Below are positions 18,013 to 26,718 of a stretch of 64,000 bases of DNA, piece after piece. Location: NCBI GenBank assembly GCA_033795365.1, contig JARYGU010000001.1, forward strand, positions 434,001-498,000, given 5' to 3'. Each line of letters opens with the position of its first letter. The first letter of the stretch is position 1. The stretch comes from JARYGU01 sp033795365 (lineage in GTDB: Bacteria; Pseudomonadota; Alphaproteobacteria; Rhizobiales; Rhizobiaceae). Position numbers and translations under genes: made by a program. The notes beneath the pieces are model-generated. The model was given only the letters and a program-made list of their open reading frames with translations. It had not been told where the DNA came from and did not search any database.

Positions 18013-18820
18013 CAGCAGGGTGGCAGCAGGCAAGGGCTTGAGGATTGGCGTGATCGGCGGCGCGGGCTGGCTCGGTGGAGCCATTGCCGCCGCGACGCTG
18101 GACGCCGGCATCATCGAGCCTCAAAACCTGTCGCTCTCCTATCGCAATAAGCGCCTCAACCGTTTCCCCGACGCCTTCTGGACCTCGGACAACCAGGCAC
18201 TTGCCGACCGCTCGGACGTCATCGTTCTTTCCGTCCGCCCGGCCGACTGGTCTGGACTGAAGGTCAATGCCGAGGACAAGCTTGTCGTATCCGTCATGGC
18301 CGGCATCCGCGTGGATGCGATTTGCGGTCATCACCAGACCCGCCGCGTTGTCCGTTCATTGCCGAATGCCGCTGCCGAGGTCCGAAAGTCCTATACACCG
18401 TGGACCGCGACTGCGGATGTAGATGAAAAGGACCGGGCCATCGTGCGTGCGATCTTCGATGCCTGCGGCGTTCAGGATGAGGTCGCGAGCGAGGCGGAGA
18501 TCGACTATTTCACCGGCCTTTCCGGCTCCGGACCTGCTTTTCCGGCCCTGCTTGCCGAAGCGATGATGACCGACGCCATCGCCTACGGATTGGATCGGCG
18601 GGTGGCCCAGCGTGCCGTCAACACGCTCATCGTAGGTGCGGGCCGGTTGCTGGAACAGCGGGAAGACTGTCCCACCGACACGGTCCAGACCTTCCTCGAC
18701 TATCGCGGCACCACGGCGGCCGCGCTCGAAGAAATGGTTGCGGCTGGCTTCAACACGGCCGTTGCCCGCGGACTGACGGCAGCATTCCGGAAATCGATAC
18801 GTATGGGAGGCGCCTCCTAG
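17993..18820 (+). CDS. Pyrroline-5-carboxylate reductase-like protein (ProC family)
   Basis: 275 residues from ATG 17993, overlapping the tetR 3' end by 20 bases; a GTG at 18020 preceded by GGAG is an equally good start (266 residues, no overlap). The N-terminal Rossmann motif is IGVIGGAGWLGGA. The central VVRSLPNAAAEV and the C-terminal SGSGPAFPALLAEAM match the ProC signature region. ProC interconverts pyrroline-5-carboxylate and proline. This copy is diverged (GGAGWLGGA instead of the usual GxGxMG), so it may act on a related cyclic imine or proline derivative from the betaine pathway. Confidence 0.82.
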   Translation: MSINRSDSRVAAGKGLRIGVIGGAGWLGGAIAAATLDAGIIEPQNLSLSYRNKRLNRFPDAFWTSDNQALADRSDVIVLSVRPADWSGLKVNAEDKLVVSVMAGIRVDAICGHHQTRRVVRSLPNAAAEVRKSYTPWTATADVDEKDRAIVRAIFDACGVQDEVASEAEIDYFTGLSGSGPAFPALLAEAMMTDAIAYGLDRRVAQRAVNTLIVGAGRLLEQREDCPTDTVQTFLDYRGTTAAALEEMVAAGFNTAVARGLTAAFRKSIRMGGAS

Positions 18821-18884
18821 TTCCGTAAGGCGGGCTCCGCGGCGCCCCGCTCGAAAGAAGACGCCGCAAACAGAGGGAACGATA

Positions 18885-19886
18885 ATGAAAAAACTGCTTG
18901 CATCGACATGCCTGACCTTCAGCCTTCTTGCCGGCGCATCGATTGCCAATGCGGCAGAGTGCGGTGATGTCACCATCGCCAGCATGAACTGGCAGAGCGC
19001 GGAGGTCATTTCCAACCTGGACAAGCTCATCCTCAACGAAGGATACGGCTGCAACGCGGAAATCACGATCGGGGACACCGTTCCGACGATCACATCAATG
19101 GCGGAAAAGGGCCAGCCTGACATCGCGCCCGAAGCCTGGATCGACCTGCTGCCCGACGTCGTAAAAAAGGGAACGGACGAAGGGCGCATCGTCCAGGTCG
19201 GCTCGCCGCTTCCCGACGGCGGAGTTCAGGGCTGGTGGATTCCACAATATGTCGCCGAGGCCCATCCGGACATCAAGACGATACCGGACGTTCTGAAACA
19301 GCCGGAACTCTTTCCCGATGCCGAGGATTCGAGCAAGGGCGCAATTCTGAACGGGCCGCAGGGATGGGGCGGCACGGTCGTCACCTCACAGCTCTTCAAG
19401 GCGTTCGATGCTGAAAAAGCAGGTTGGAAACTCGTCGATACCGGTTCGGCCGCAGGTCTCGATGGCTCGATCGCGAAAGCGTATGAGCGCAAGGAGAACT
19501 TCGTGACCTATTACTGGGCCCCCACTGCGCTTCTCGGAAAATACCAGATGGTTCGCCTCGAAGAGGGTGTGGCAAACGATCCGGCCGAGTGGAAGCGTTG
19601 CAACACGGTTGAGGCGTGCACGGATCCGAAACCGAATGGCTGGCCGGTCGACACCATCGTCACGCTCGTTGCAAAGCCCTTCTCGGAGCGGGTCGGTCCC
19701 GAGGTGATGGACTACCTGAACAAGCGCTCCTGGAGCAACGACACCATCAACAAGCTGATGGCCTGGATGACTGACAACCAGGCGAGCGGCGAGGACGGCG
19801 CCAAGCACTTCCTCGCGGAGAACCCGGACATCTGGAAGAAATGGGTTTCGGCCGACGCCGCCGCCAAGATCGAGGCTGCGCTCTAG
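18885..19886 (+). CDS. Glycine betaine/proline-betaine-type ABC substrate-binding protein (ProX/OpuAC)
   Basis: 333 residues with a Sec signal peptide (about 1-23, ANA cleavage). The mature protein fits the OpuAC domain: VTIASMNWQSAEVISNLDKLIL, a GPQGWGGTV segment and several Trp residues of the type forming the aromatic box around quaternary ammonium ligands (for example YYWAPT). It is the last gene of the plus-strand run and no permease or ATPase gene follows; the next genes are on the other strand. It must therefore use transporter components encoded elsewhere, or act as a sensor protein. Confidence 0.9.
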   Translation: MKKLLASTCLTFSLLAGASIANAAECGDVTIASMNWQSAEVISNLDKLILNEGYGCNAEITIGDTVPTITSMAEKGQPDIAPEAWIDLLPDVVKKGTDEGRIVQVGSPLPDGGVQGWWIPQYVAEAHPDIKTIPDVLKQPELFPDAEDSSKGAILNGPQGWGGTVVTSQLFKAFDAEKAGWKLVDTGSAAGLDGSIAKAYERKENFVTYYWAPTALLGKYQMVRLEEGVANDPAEWKRCNTVEACTDPKPNGWPVDTIVTLVAKPFSERVGPEVMDYLNKRSWSNDTINKLMAWMTDNQASGEDGAKHFLAENPDIWKKWVSADAAAKIEAAL

Positions 19887-19903
19887 AAAGCGTTGCCGAC
19901 GCC

Positions 19904-19932
19904 GGTGCGATGTGCTCTCGGCACATCGCACC
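19904..19932. terminator. Perfect 12-bp stem-loop at a convergent gene junction
   Basis: GGTGCGATGTGC (19904-19915) pairs perfectly with GCACATCGCACC (19921-19932) around a 5-base loop. It begins 18 bases after the ProX-like stop and lies between that gene and the oppositely oriented dihydroxyacetone kinase, so it can end transcription from both sides. No long T-run follows on either strand. Confidence 0.6.
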
Positions 19933-20068
19933 TTCCCTGCCGAAACACCAAGAAGAACGGAGCGGCTCCGCCGTTACCCTGGCAACAAACACGCGGGAGA
20001 CGAACACCCAGTCGGGGCCTTATAATCATCGAAGGGCTCGATAGTCCCTGATGAAGCGTCCGAACATG

Positions 20069-21880
20069 TCAGACGAACCGGCTCGACCGCTTTGCGCGGC
20101 TGACGGGATCGAGTGTCTGGGCTTCGAAAGACTGACACATTGCATCGATCATCAGAAACGTCGATGCCGAACCGGGATCGATATGGCCAAGCGAACGCTC
20201 CCCAAGTTTCGCCGAGCGGCCACGGCGCGCCGGAATGGAGGCGGTCGCCTTCATTCCCTTCTCAGCACCGACGGCGGCAGCTCTGAGGCAGTCGACCAGG
20301 TCGCCGCCCTCAGCGAGAGCTAACCTCGCCTGCTCGACCGCGGGCACCCATGCATCGACCATGGTCTTGTCCCCCGGCTCGGCCTTGCCGCGTTCGCGAA
20401 TTCCAGCGGACGCTCCTTCGAGAAAAGCCACGAATGCGGACGCGTCCAGGCGATGCCGGCCGGCAGTGGCTTCGCCCGCGCGAAGGAACGCAGTCGCGTA
20501 GAGCGGACCGGAGGACGCTCCAACGGCATCGAGGAAAGCTTTGGCGACGCGCTTGCAGATATCCTCTATGCTTTCGTCATCGCCGATCTCTTCGATTTCG
20601 ATGCGGACGGCACGCCAGCCAATGCTCATGGTAACGCCGTGGTCGCCGTCGCCAATCACACCGTCCAGTTCTGAAAGCCAGTCCGCACGGTCCTCGATTG
20701 CGTAACTCACCTTTCGGATCATCTCCGCAAAAATCCGGGAGGTGAGCTCTCCGGTATCCTCGACAGTCTCGCGCGCACCGGGTGCATCCGCTGCAGAAGC
20801 CCGTGAGGACTGCTCCGAGGCTATGCGCTGAAGCCGCGATTTCGCATCTGCCGCGGCAGCCATAGGCGGCGCCCCTATGCGCAGGGCCGGAGCGAAGCAC
20901 GGATGATCCAGGAGATCCGTCAATTCTTCGTCCAGCTTGATCAAGGTGATCGAAGCGCCCGCCATCTCCAGCGACGTGACATATTCACCGACGAAAGAGC
21001 GATGGATTCCCACTCCGATTTCATCGAGGATCTGTTTTGCGCGCCGGTGAAGAAGATAAAGCTCCATAGGGGTGGTGGAGCCAAGCCCGTTTACGAGGAG
21101 GCCCACTCTATCTCCGCTCTTCAGCTTCAGCTCGGCCAGAATGTGCTGCATGAGCTCCTCTGTCACCGCATCCGCGGTCTCCACCGTGGAACGGCGTATC
21201 CCCGGCTCCCCGTGCACACCCATGCCGATTTCCATCTGATCATCGCCGAGTTCGAAATTCGGCTTCAGCGTCTGCGGCAACGAGCACGCGCCAAGCGCAA
21301 CGCCCATCGTCGCGGTCAGGCGATTTGCCTTGCGCGTAATCGATTCGACTTCATCGAGCGTCTTCATCCGGTCGGCGGCGGCTCCGGCGATCTTGAAAAC
21401 GAAGAAATCGCCGGCGATGCCACGACGCTCTCCGACACGATCGGACGGCGCGGACGCAACGTCGTCGGTGACGGGTATGGAGCGTATCTCTATGCCTTCC
21501 CGCCTGGCCTCCTCCGCCGCCATGTCGAAGTTCATGACGTCGCCTGAATAGTTGCCGTAAAGATAGATGACGCCTGCACCGCCGTCGGCGGCCCGCGTCG
21601 CCTCCAGGATCGGCTCCGGAGACGGCGAAGCGAAGACGTTGCCGATCGCCGACGCGTCGGCAAGACCGCGACCGACATAGCCCGCGAAAGCCGGCTCGTG
21701 CCCCGAGCCGCCGCCAACCACGATTCCTACCTTGCCGTCGCGAGGCCCGTCGACGGCGACCAGTACCCGTCCCGTCGCTCCGAAGGATGTCAGTATGTCT
21801 GGGTGGGCTCCCAACATCCCTTCGATCATTTCCGGAATGATGGTCTCGGGCGCGTTCATCAGCTTCTTGGTCTTGGTCAC
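20069..21880 (-). CDS. Dihydroxyacetone kinase family protein, fused DhaK-DhaL domains
   Basis: 603 residues. The DhaK-type domain (about 1-345) has GGGSGHEP at 56-63 and the substrate-binding His223 in GVHGEPG. A linker is followed by the DhaL-type ATP-binding domain (about 395-603) with GDGDHG and GASSGPLYA. This single-chain ATP-dependent form phosphorylates dihydroxyacetone or tetruloses such as erythrulose. Translation probably starts at GTG 21880 with AAGGA upstream. It is the last gene of an operon with a ribose-type importer and an EryC-like isomerase, which favours a tetrulose or related short ketose substrate; that is inference. Confidence 0.92.
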   Translation of the reverse strand: MTKTKKLMNAPETIIPEMIEGMLGAHPDILTSFGATGRVLVAVDGPRDGKVGIVVGGGSGHEPAFAGYVGRGLADASAIGNVFASPSPEPILEATRAADGGAGVIYLYGNYSGDVMNFDMAAEEARREGIEIRSIPVTDDVASAPSDRVGERRGIAGDFFVFKIAGAAADRMKTLDEVESITRKANRLTATMGVALGACSLPQTLKPNFELGDDQMEIGMGVHGEPGIRRSTVETADAVTEELMQHILAELKLKSGDRVGLLVNGLGSTTPMELYLLHRRAKQILDEIGVGIHRSFVGEYVTSLEMAGASITLIKLDEELTDLLDHPCFAPALRIGAPPMAAAADAKSRLQRIASEQSSRASAADAPGARETVEDTGELTSRIFAEMIRKVSYAIEDRADWLSELDGVIGDGDHGVTMSIGWRAVRIEIEEIGDDESIEDICKRVAKAFLDAVGASSGPLYATAFLRAGEATAGRHRLDASAFVAFLEGASAGIRERGKAEPGDKTMVDAWVPAVEQARLALAEGGDLVDCLRAAAVGAEKGMKATASIPARRGRSAKLGERSLGHIDPGSASTFLMIDAMCQSFEAQTLDPVSRAKRSSRFV

Positions 21881-21928
21881 GGCAGTCTTCCTTAAAGATG
21901 TCTGTGAGCGGGAGCGACGTACAGTTCG

Positions 21929-22813
21929 TCAGCTCGCTTTCTTCAGCAACGCGATAGCATTCTTCATATCCTGAAATACGAATTCATCCGTTTCCTCGAA
22001 GGGATAGATGATTTCCATCAGGTATGTCTGATCCGTCAGTTTGTGGCGGTTCCAGAACTCGGCGAGCAGTTCGGGCGTGACGATGCCTTCCCGCGTGAAA
22101 TTCCAGTGACGGTCCAGCAGACCATCGGTCTGCTGGATGTGATAAGCAGCGATATATTCACCACAAACACGCATCCAATGGTCCATGTCCGCCTTTTCCT
22201 TGAAGAGGGGCGTGAAGAGCGCATGCCCCCAATCGACACAGAGACGAACCGGAATATCGGTTGCCCCGTCGAGATCCTTCATCAACCTCAAGGCATCCGT
22301 GGCGGATGAAGGAAATTCGGTGGCGAGCGGCACCGGCTCTATCATCAGCTTCGATAGGCCCCGGCTCTTCGCGTGACGCGACAGATCAACGATCATCTCC
22401 AGCGCCAGCTTGTAGATTTCCTCGCGACGTTTCGAATTCAGCGCATCGTCGGCGGAATAGGATCCGAAGGGCATGCCGGCTACCGGAACGCGCATTTCCC
22501 CGGTCATGTCGATCGCGCGTTTGAAGTGCTCCTTGCCGAGCGCTCGCAGTTCTTCGGTCGGTGCCAAGAAATGATTGTAGGTATAGGAGGCGAGTCCGCC
22601 GAAGGAACTCTCGATCGTGACATCCGCGGCCTCGAAAGCCCTGGCGTAGTCACGCGCGATGCGGTCGCGCACTACCTCCGGCCACCAAGGGTCAACGAGG
22701 TCCCATGTGAACTGTGCATAGTCGATGCCGAGATCGTTCTTGACGAGTGCTGCCAGCCGCTCGCCGCCCAGCCACCGTTTGATGGCAAAGGAAAGGTTCA
22801 ATCCAAGTTTCAT
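21929..22813 (-). CDS. TIM-barrel sugar-phosphate isomerase/epimerase (possibly EryC-like)
   Basis: 294 residues, xylose-isomerase-like TIM barrel (AP-endonuclease family 2). The start is ATG 22813, preceded by GAGGAGG; the frame is open to 23116 but nothing upstream is conserved. Acidic and His metal ligands are visible in MIEPVPLATE, RLCVDWGHAL and YHIQQTDG, and a late Glu in MEIIYPFEE. Next to a dihydroxyacetone-kinase-type enzyme it is plausibly a tetrulose-phosphate or ketose epimerase, as EryC in the Brucella erythritol pathway. The family is broad and the assignment rests on context. Confidence 0.8.
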   Translation of the reverse strand: MKLGLNLSFAIKRWLGGERLAALVKNDLGIDYAQFTWDLVDPWWPEVVRDRIARDYARAFEAADVTIESSFGGLASYTYNHFLAPTEELRALGKEHFKRAIDMTGEMRVPVAGMPFGSYSADDALNSKRREEIYKLALEMIVDLSRHAKSRGLSKLMIEPVPLATEFPSSATDALRLMKDLDGATDIPVRLCVDWGHALFTPLFKEKADMDHWMRVCGEYIAAYHIQQTDGLLDRHWNFTREGIVTPELLAEFWNRHKLTDQTYLMEIIYPFEETDEFVFQDMKNAIALLKKAS

Positions 22814-22916
22814 AATCTTCCTCCTCTGTTCATATCCCGCGCGACATTGGGGCCCGAAGCCTGCATTCCGGATTGGCTCGAGAAGTCTGCGGTACGAATA
22901 ACCGCGATGCCTGCCG

Positions 22917-23879
22917 TCATTCTTCCTTGCGGATATACCGCCGCGAGATCGCGTCGAAGGAGATTGCAAGCACAACGATGACACCACTGACCACACCCTG
23001 CCAGTAAGGTGAGACGCCGAACAGAACGATGATGTTCTCGATGATGCCGATAATCGCGGCACCGAGAATCGCGCCGAGCGGCGTACCGACGCCGCCTGTC
23101 GTGGCGACGCCGCCAATGACGGATGCCGCGATCGGAGGCAGAACCCAGGTTTCGCCGATAGACGGCTGCGCCGTGCCGAGACGGGCCACCATCAGAAGAC
23201 CGGCAAGCGCCGATAGGAATCCGGCGGCAGTGAAGACCAGCACGCGGACCCGATCAACCTTGATGCCGAGCATGCGAGCAGCCGCCTTGTTGTTGCCGAT
23301 CGCATACATGTAGCGGCCGAACGGCGTCTTCAGCGTTACGAAAATCGCAATCAGGAGCACGACCAGCATGACGACGAAAGGAACCGGAACGCCGAAAAAA
23401 TCTCCGCGGCCGAGAAACTGGATCTCTCTCGGTATATTGGTGATCGCCACGCCCTTCGTCAGCACCAGATTGACGCCGCCGAATATCCCCGCGGTGCCGA
23501 TGGTCAGCACCAGCGAATGAAGGCGAAGCGTGGTGACAAGGAAGCCGTTGAAGAAGCCGAGTGCTGCGCCGAGCGCCAGACCACCGCCGAAGGCAACGGC
23601 CGGATGGATGCCGAACTGCACCATGAGCATTCCCGAAACAACCCCGGCGAGGCCGCCGATCACGCCCAGCGACAGATCAAGCTCGCCGAGAATGAGAAGC
23701 ATCGCCTGCCCGATGGTGACGAGTCCGACGAAGGCCAGAGAGCGGGCGACGACCGACATGTTATAAGAAGTCAGGAAGTAGGGAGACAGCGCGGCAGAAA
23801 CAAGGAAGATGATCAGCAGCGCCACGAAGACCCCCGCGAGAGGGTTGGTCAGAAGAATTGAAAGGGGGTTACGCTGCAT
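22917..23879 (-). CDS. Sugar ABC transporter permease (RbsC type)
   Basis: 320 residues with about 8-10 hydrophobic helices and conserved segments GQAMLLILGELDLSLGVIGG and GGVATTGGVGTPLGAILGA. The start at ATG 23879 overlaps the end of the ATPase gene by 11 bases, so the two are translationally coupled; a longer frame to 24041 lies inside the ATPase gene and is rejected. It forms the membrane channel of the second ribose-type importer in the window. Confidence 0.92.
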   Translation of the reverse strand: MQRNPLSILLTNPLAGVFVALLIIFLVSAALSPYFLTSYNMSVVARSLAFVGLVTIGQAMLLILGELDLSLGVIGGLAGVVSGMLMVQFGIHPAVAFGGGLALGAALGFFNGFLVTTLRLHSLVLTIGTAGIFGGVNLVLTKGVAITNIPREIQFLGRGDFFGVPVPFVVMLVVLLIAIFVTLKTPFGRYMYAIGNNKAAARMLGIKVDRVRVLVFTAAGFLSALAGLLMVARLGTAQPSIGETWVLPPIAASVIGGVATTGGVGTPLGAILGAAIIGIIENIIVLFGVSPYWQGVVSGVIVVLAISFDAISRRYIRKEE

Positions 23880-25377
23880 TTTCTTTTTTCTCCGAACCGA
23901 AGATCGCACCAACGAGCTGTTCATTGCTCGTGGTTGCAGTCTCAAAGCTTCCGGTAATCCTGCCGGTATACATGGTGATGATGCGATTGGCGCATTTGCG
24001 CAGTTCGTCCATTTCGGACGACACAAGGATGATGCCGACACCGCGCTCGGCGAGCATCTTCATGATCCGGTAGATTTCCGCCTTGGTGCGCACATCGATT
24101 CCCTTGGTCGGTTCGTCGAAAATGAGTACGTTCGGCAAAGTGGCCATGGCGCGGCCTATGATCGCCTTCTGCTGATTGCCGCCGGACAAAAAGGCGATCT
24201 TCTTGCCCATGCTGGCCGTCTTGATGTCATAGGCCTTGATGATTTCGGCGACCTTGGACTTCTCCTTCGAGCTCGATATGCCGAACCAGCCCGCAGTTTG
24301 ATCGAGGATCGAGATGCCGATATTTTCACGAACGCTGAGAAGCGGCAGGATGCCGTGATGCTTGCGTTCCTCGGAAAGGTAAAGCATGCCGTTGGCGACG
24401 CTGTAATTTGTATCGCCCAACGCCCAGGGCTCGCCCTTGACTGTTATCTTGCCGGCTTTGGCTTTCAGGAAGCCGAACATGGTTTGCATGACTTCGGAGC
24501 GCCCTGCCCCAACCAGCCCCGCGAAGCCGAGAATCTCGCCCCGCTTCAGGGTGAAGGAGACATCGTCGAAGCGACGGCCGGTAAGTCCTTCGACCTCAAG
24601 GATCGTTTCCTCCCCGGCGTCGGGCATGGCCTCAGGCCAGAAATGCTCACCCAAGGAAAGCTCCGAACCGGACATGGCACGGATAAGATCGGCTTCGTTA
24701 ATGTCCTTGATCCTGCCGGTCGCCACCTTCTCGCCGTTTCGCAGCACCGTGTAGTCGTCGCCTATAGAAAAGACCTCGTCCATCTTGTGGGAAATGAAGA
24801 CGATCGCATGGTCCGCGTCGCGAAAACCGTTGATCACTTTGAAAACCCGATCGACCTCGGTGCGCGTCAAGGCCGAGGTCGGCTCGTCGAGGATCAGTAT
24901 CTTCATCCGCTTGTTGGTAGACGCCCGCGCAATCTGCAGAAGCTGCTGGTCGGGAACTGAGATATTGCGCACGAGATCTGAGGGTCTCGCCTCGATCGCG
25001 AAGCGGTCGAGATAGATCTGCGCTTCCTTTTCGAGTTGGCGGAAGCTGACGGTACGTGAGGAAAAGCCGGAACGAGAAAAGGGGATGAACAGGTTTTCCG
25101 CAACGCTGAGATGCGGGAAGAGGCTGAGTTCCTGCGGAACATAGGCCACATATTTGAAAAGCGACGGATCTTCGGCGGGATCTCGCCCGTCGATCCGGAT
25201 CGTCCCCCTGCTCGGTGTATCCGAGCCGGTAATCAGCTTGACCAGCGTTGATTTGCCCGCGCCGTTCTCGCCGGCGAGAATATGGACGCGACCAAGTTCC
25301 AGCGAGATATCAATGTCGTTCAGCGCCGTCACGCCCGGGAAATCGCGTCCCAGATCTTTTATTTCAAGAAAGGCCAT
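23869..25377 (-). CDS. Sugar ABC transporter ATP-binding protein (two-domain)
   Basis: 502 residues, duplicated CUT2-type ATPase. The first domain has Walker A GENGAGKST at 36-44, a degenerate signature VPDQQLLQIARAS and ILDEPTSALT. The second has GLVGAGRSEV instead of a P-loop and an intact LSGGNQQKAIIGRAM, followed by FDEPTKGIDV. It lies between the binding-protein gene (124 bases upstream, with an intercistronic stem-loop) and the permease gene that it overlaps. Confidence 0.95.
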   Translation of the reverse strand: MAFLEIKDLGRDFPGVTALNDIDISLELGRVHILAGENGAGKSTLVKLITGSDTPSRGTIRIDGRDPAEDPSLFKYVAYVPQELSLFPHLSVAENLFIPFSRSGFSSRTVSFRQLEKEAQIYLDRFAIEARPSDLVRNISVPDQQLLQIARASTNKRMKILILDEPTSALTRTEVDRVFKVINGFRDADHAIVFISHKMDEVFSIGDDYTVLRNGEKVATGRIKDINEADLIRAMSGSELSLGEHFWPEAMPDAGEETILEVEGLTGRRFDDVSFTLKRGEILGFAGLVGAGRSEVMQTMFGFLKAKAGKITVKGEPWALGDTNYSVANGMLYLSEERKHHGILPLLSVRENIGISILDQTAGWFGISSSKEKSKVAEIIKAYDIKTASMGKKIAFLSGGNQQKAIIGRAMATLPNVLIFDEPTKGIDVRTKAEIYRIMKMLAERGVGIILVSSEMDELRKCANRIITMYTGRITGSFETATTSNEQLVGAIFGSEKKENAA

Positions 25378-25461
25378 ATTCTGCTCCTCTCGGATACAAG
25401 CCCGGCAAGCAAAGGCTGCTGCCGCGGGACCGATCGGTTCTGCATTTCATAGGTGGATTGA

Positions 25462-25489
25462 ACCGCCGGCCGGAACAGCGGCCGGCGGT
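25462..25489 (-). terminator. Intercistronic stem-loop after the binding-protein gene
   Basis: An 11-bp perfect stem (ACCGCCGGCCG / CGGCCGGCGGT) with a 6-base loop starts 12 bases after the binding-protein stop. It has no T-tract, so partial termination or 3'-end mRNA protection is more likely than full termination. Such stem-loops are common where more binding protein than ATPase/permease is needed. Confidence 0.5.
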
Positions 25490-25501
25490 GGAAGGCGGGA
25501 T

Positions 25502-26452
25502 TCACTCGCCGACATTGTCCTTGGTGTAAACTGCGATGCCGGTATCGATATACTTCGGGGTCTCAAGGCCGAGAGCCTTCTGCCACATGGTCATGACAGC
25601 CCAGTAGCCCTGCATTTCAGGCTTGGTCGAAGACGAGCTGTCTGCGACGCCGTCGCGGATGAGTTGCAGCATTTCCGGAAGGTTGTCGAGGCCGACGAGG
25701 ATCACCTCACCGGTCTTGCCTGCCTCCTGGATAGCCTGGCCGATGCCGATCGGACCGGCGGCGTCCGAGGCTACCCAGCCTTTCAGGTTCGGATTGGCCT
25801 GCATGATCGCTGCAGCCTGCTTCTGCGCCGTCTCGATGTCGTCGTTATCGATGCCGGTGGCAACGACCTTGATATCCGGGTGCTCGGCAAAGACTTTCTG
25901 ATGGCATTCTGCGCGGATCGCATGGTTCGGAGCGCTCGGCACGCCCATCATGATTGCGACCTCGCCCTTCCCGTCAAGCAGTTCGACCAGGCGCCGGGCC
26001 GCGATATTGGCCTGCTCGCAGAAGTCGTTGCCGATGCTCGTCAGCTCCATGCCTTCGGGCGGCACGGAATCGAAGATGGTAACGGGAATCTCCTGGCCAA
26101 CGGCTTCCTCGAGCGAAGCGCGGTTTCCGCTAGCATCCAGAAGGTCGATTGCGATTCCGTCCGGACGGGTCGCGATGGAGCTTTCCAGTATCTGGTTCTG
26201 CTGCACGACGTCGGCCTGCTGCGGAGCACTGTAGTCGATCTGCACCTCGGCACCGGTTTGCGCCTTGATCACGGCCGCCGCCTGCTTGGCGCCGTCATTG
26301 ACCTTGTCGAACCAGGGATGAACCACCTTCGGAATGATCACGAAACGGTAGCTGTCCTTCTTGGTCATGCCCGGCGCATCTTCTTGTGCCAGGGCGAGAC
26401 CGGGCACGGCAAGAGCTGCCGCCGCAAGCAGCGAAAGGGTAATTCTCTTCAT
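25502..26452 (-). CDS. Sugar ABC transporter periplasmic substrate-binding protein
   Basis: 316 residues, type-I periplasmic binding fold (ribose family). The Sec signal covers about 1-22 (ending LALAQ). The mature part begins with YRFVIIPKVVHPWFDKVNDGA and includes a long helix-rich C-lobe with GWVASDAAGPIGIGQAIQEAG. GGAGGAAA lies just before ATG 26452; the frame to 26512 is not used. It heads the minus-strand operon binding protein, ATPase, permease, isomerase, dihydroxyacetone kinase, and its promoter region contains repeated TGTAAA elements. Confidence 0.93.
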   Translation of the reverse strand: MKRITLSLLAAAALAVPGLALAQEDAPGMTKKDSYRFVIIPKVVHPWFDKVNDGAKQAAAVIKAQTGAEVQIDYSAPQQADVVQQNQILESSIATRPDGIAIDLLDASGNRASLEEAVGQEIPVTIFDSVPPEGMELTSIGNDFCEQANIAARRLVELLDGKGEVAIMMGVPSAPNHAIRAECHQKVFAEHPDIKVVATGIDNDDIETAQKQAAAIMQANPNLKGWVASDAAGPIGIGQAIQEAGKTGEVILVGLDNLPEMLQLIRDGVADSSSSTKPEMQGYWAVMTMWQKALGLETPKYIDTGIAVYTKDNVGE

Positions 26453-26570
26453 ACTTTCCTCCACACAAAGGGACTGTGACGATCGAACCAGCAAAGCCGT
26501 CCGTGACCTCATCTGCGTATGCAGCGATCGCAGACCTCCTCCCGATCCACATCCACAAAGCCACTCTATC

Positions 26571-26615
26571 AGATGTAAATCTGAAAATACAAGTATCTGT
26601 AAAATTGAATTTACA
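26571..26615. promoter_or_regulatory. Candidate SorC-type operator cluster upstream of the second sugar operon
   Basis: This AT-rich stretch 120-160 bases before the binding-protein start contains AGATGTAAATCT (26571-26582, palindromic ends) and the inverted repeat TGTAAA-6-TTTACA (26598-26615). Three copies of the same half-site in 45 bases suggest a regulator site, most simply for the SorC protein encoded next door at 26719-27720. Confidence 0.4.
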
Positions 26616-26655
26616 ACTATCTCATCTCGACCGCGGAGCTCATCCGGCCTGAACG

Positions 26656-26690
26656 AAAAAGGCCATCCCGCGAACGCGGAATGGCCTTCT
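26656..26690 (-). terminator. Rho-independent terminator of the SIS-SorC operon
   Basis: Read on the minus strand, AAGGCCATTCCGC pairs with GCGGGATGGCCTT (one mismatch) around a TTCG-type tetraloop, followed at once by TTTTT. It begins about 30 bases after the SorC stop codon and isolates that operon from the sugar-binding-protein promoter downstream. Confidence 0.78.
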
Positions 26691-26718
26691 TGAACCTGCT
26701 TCTGAAAAGTGCGTTCAA

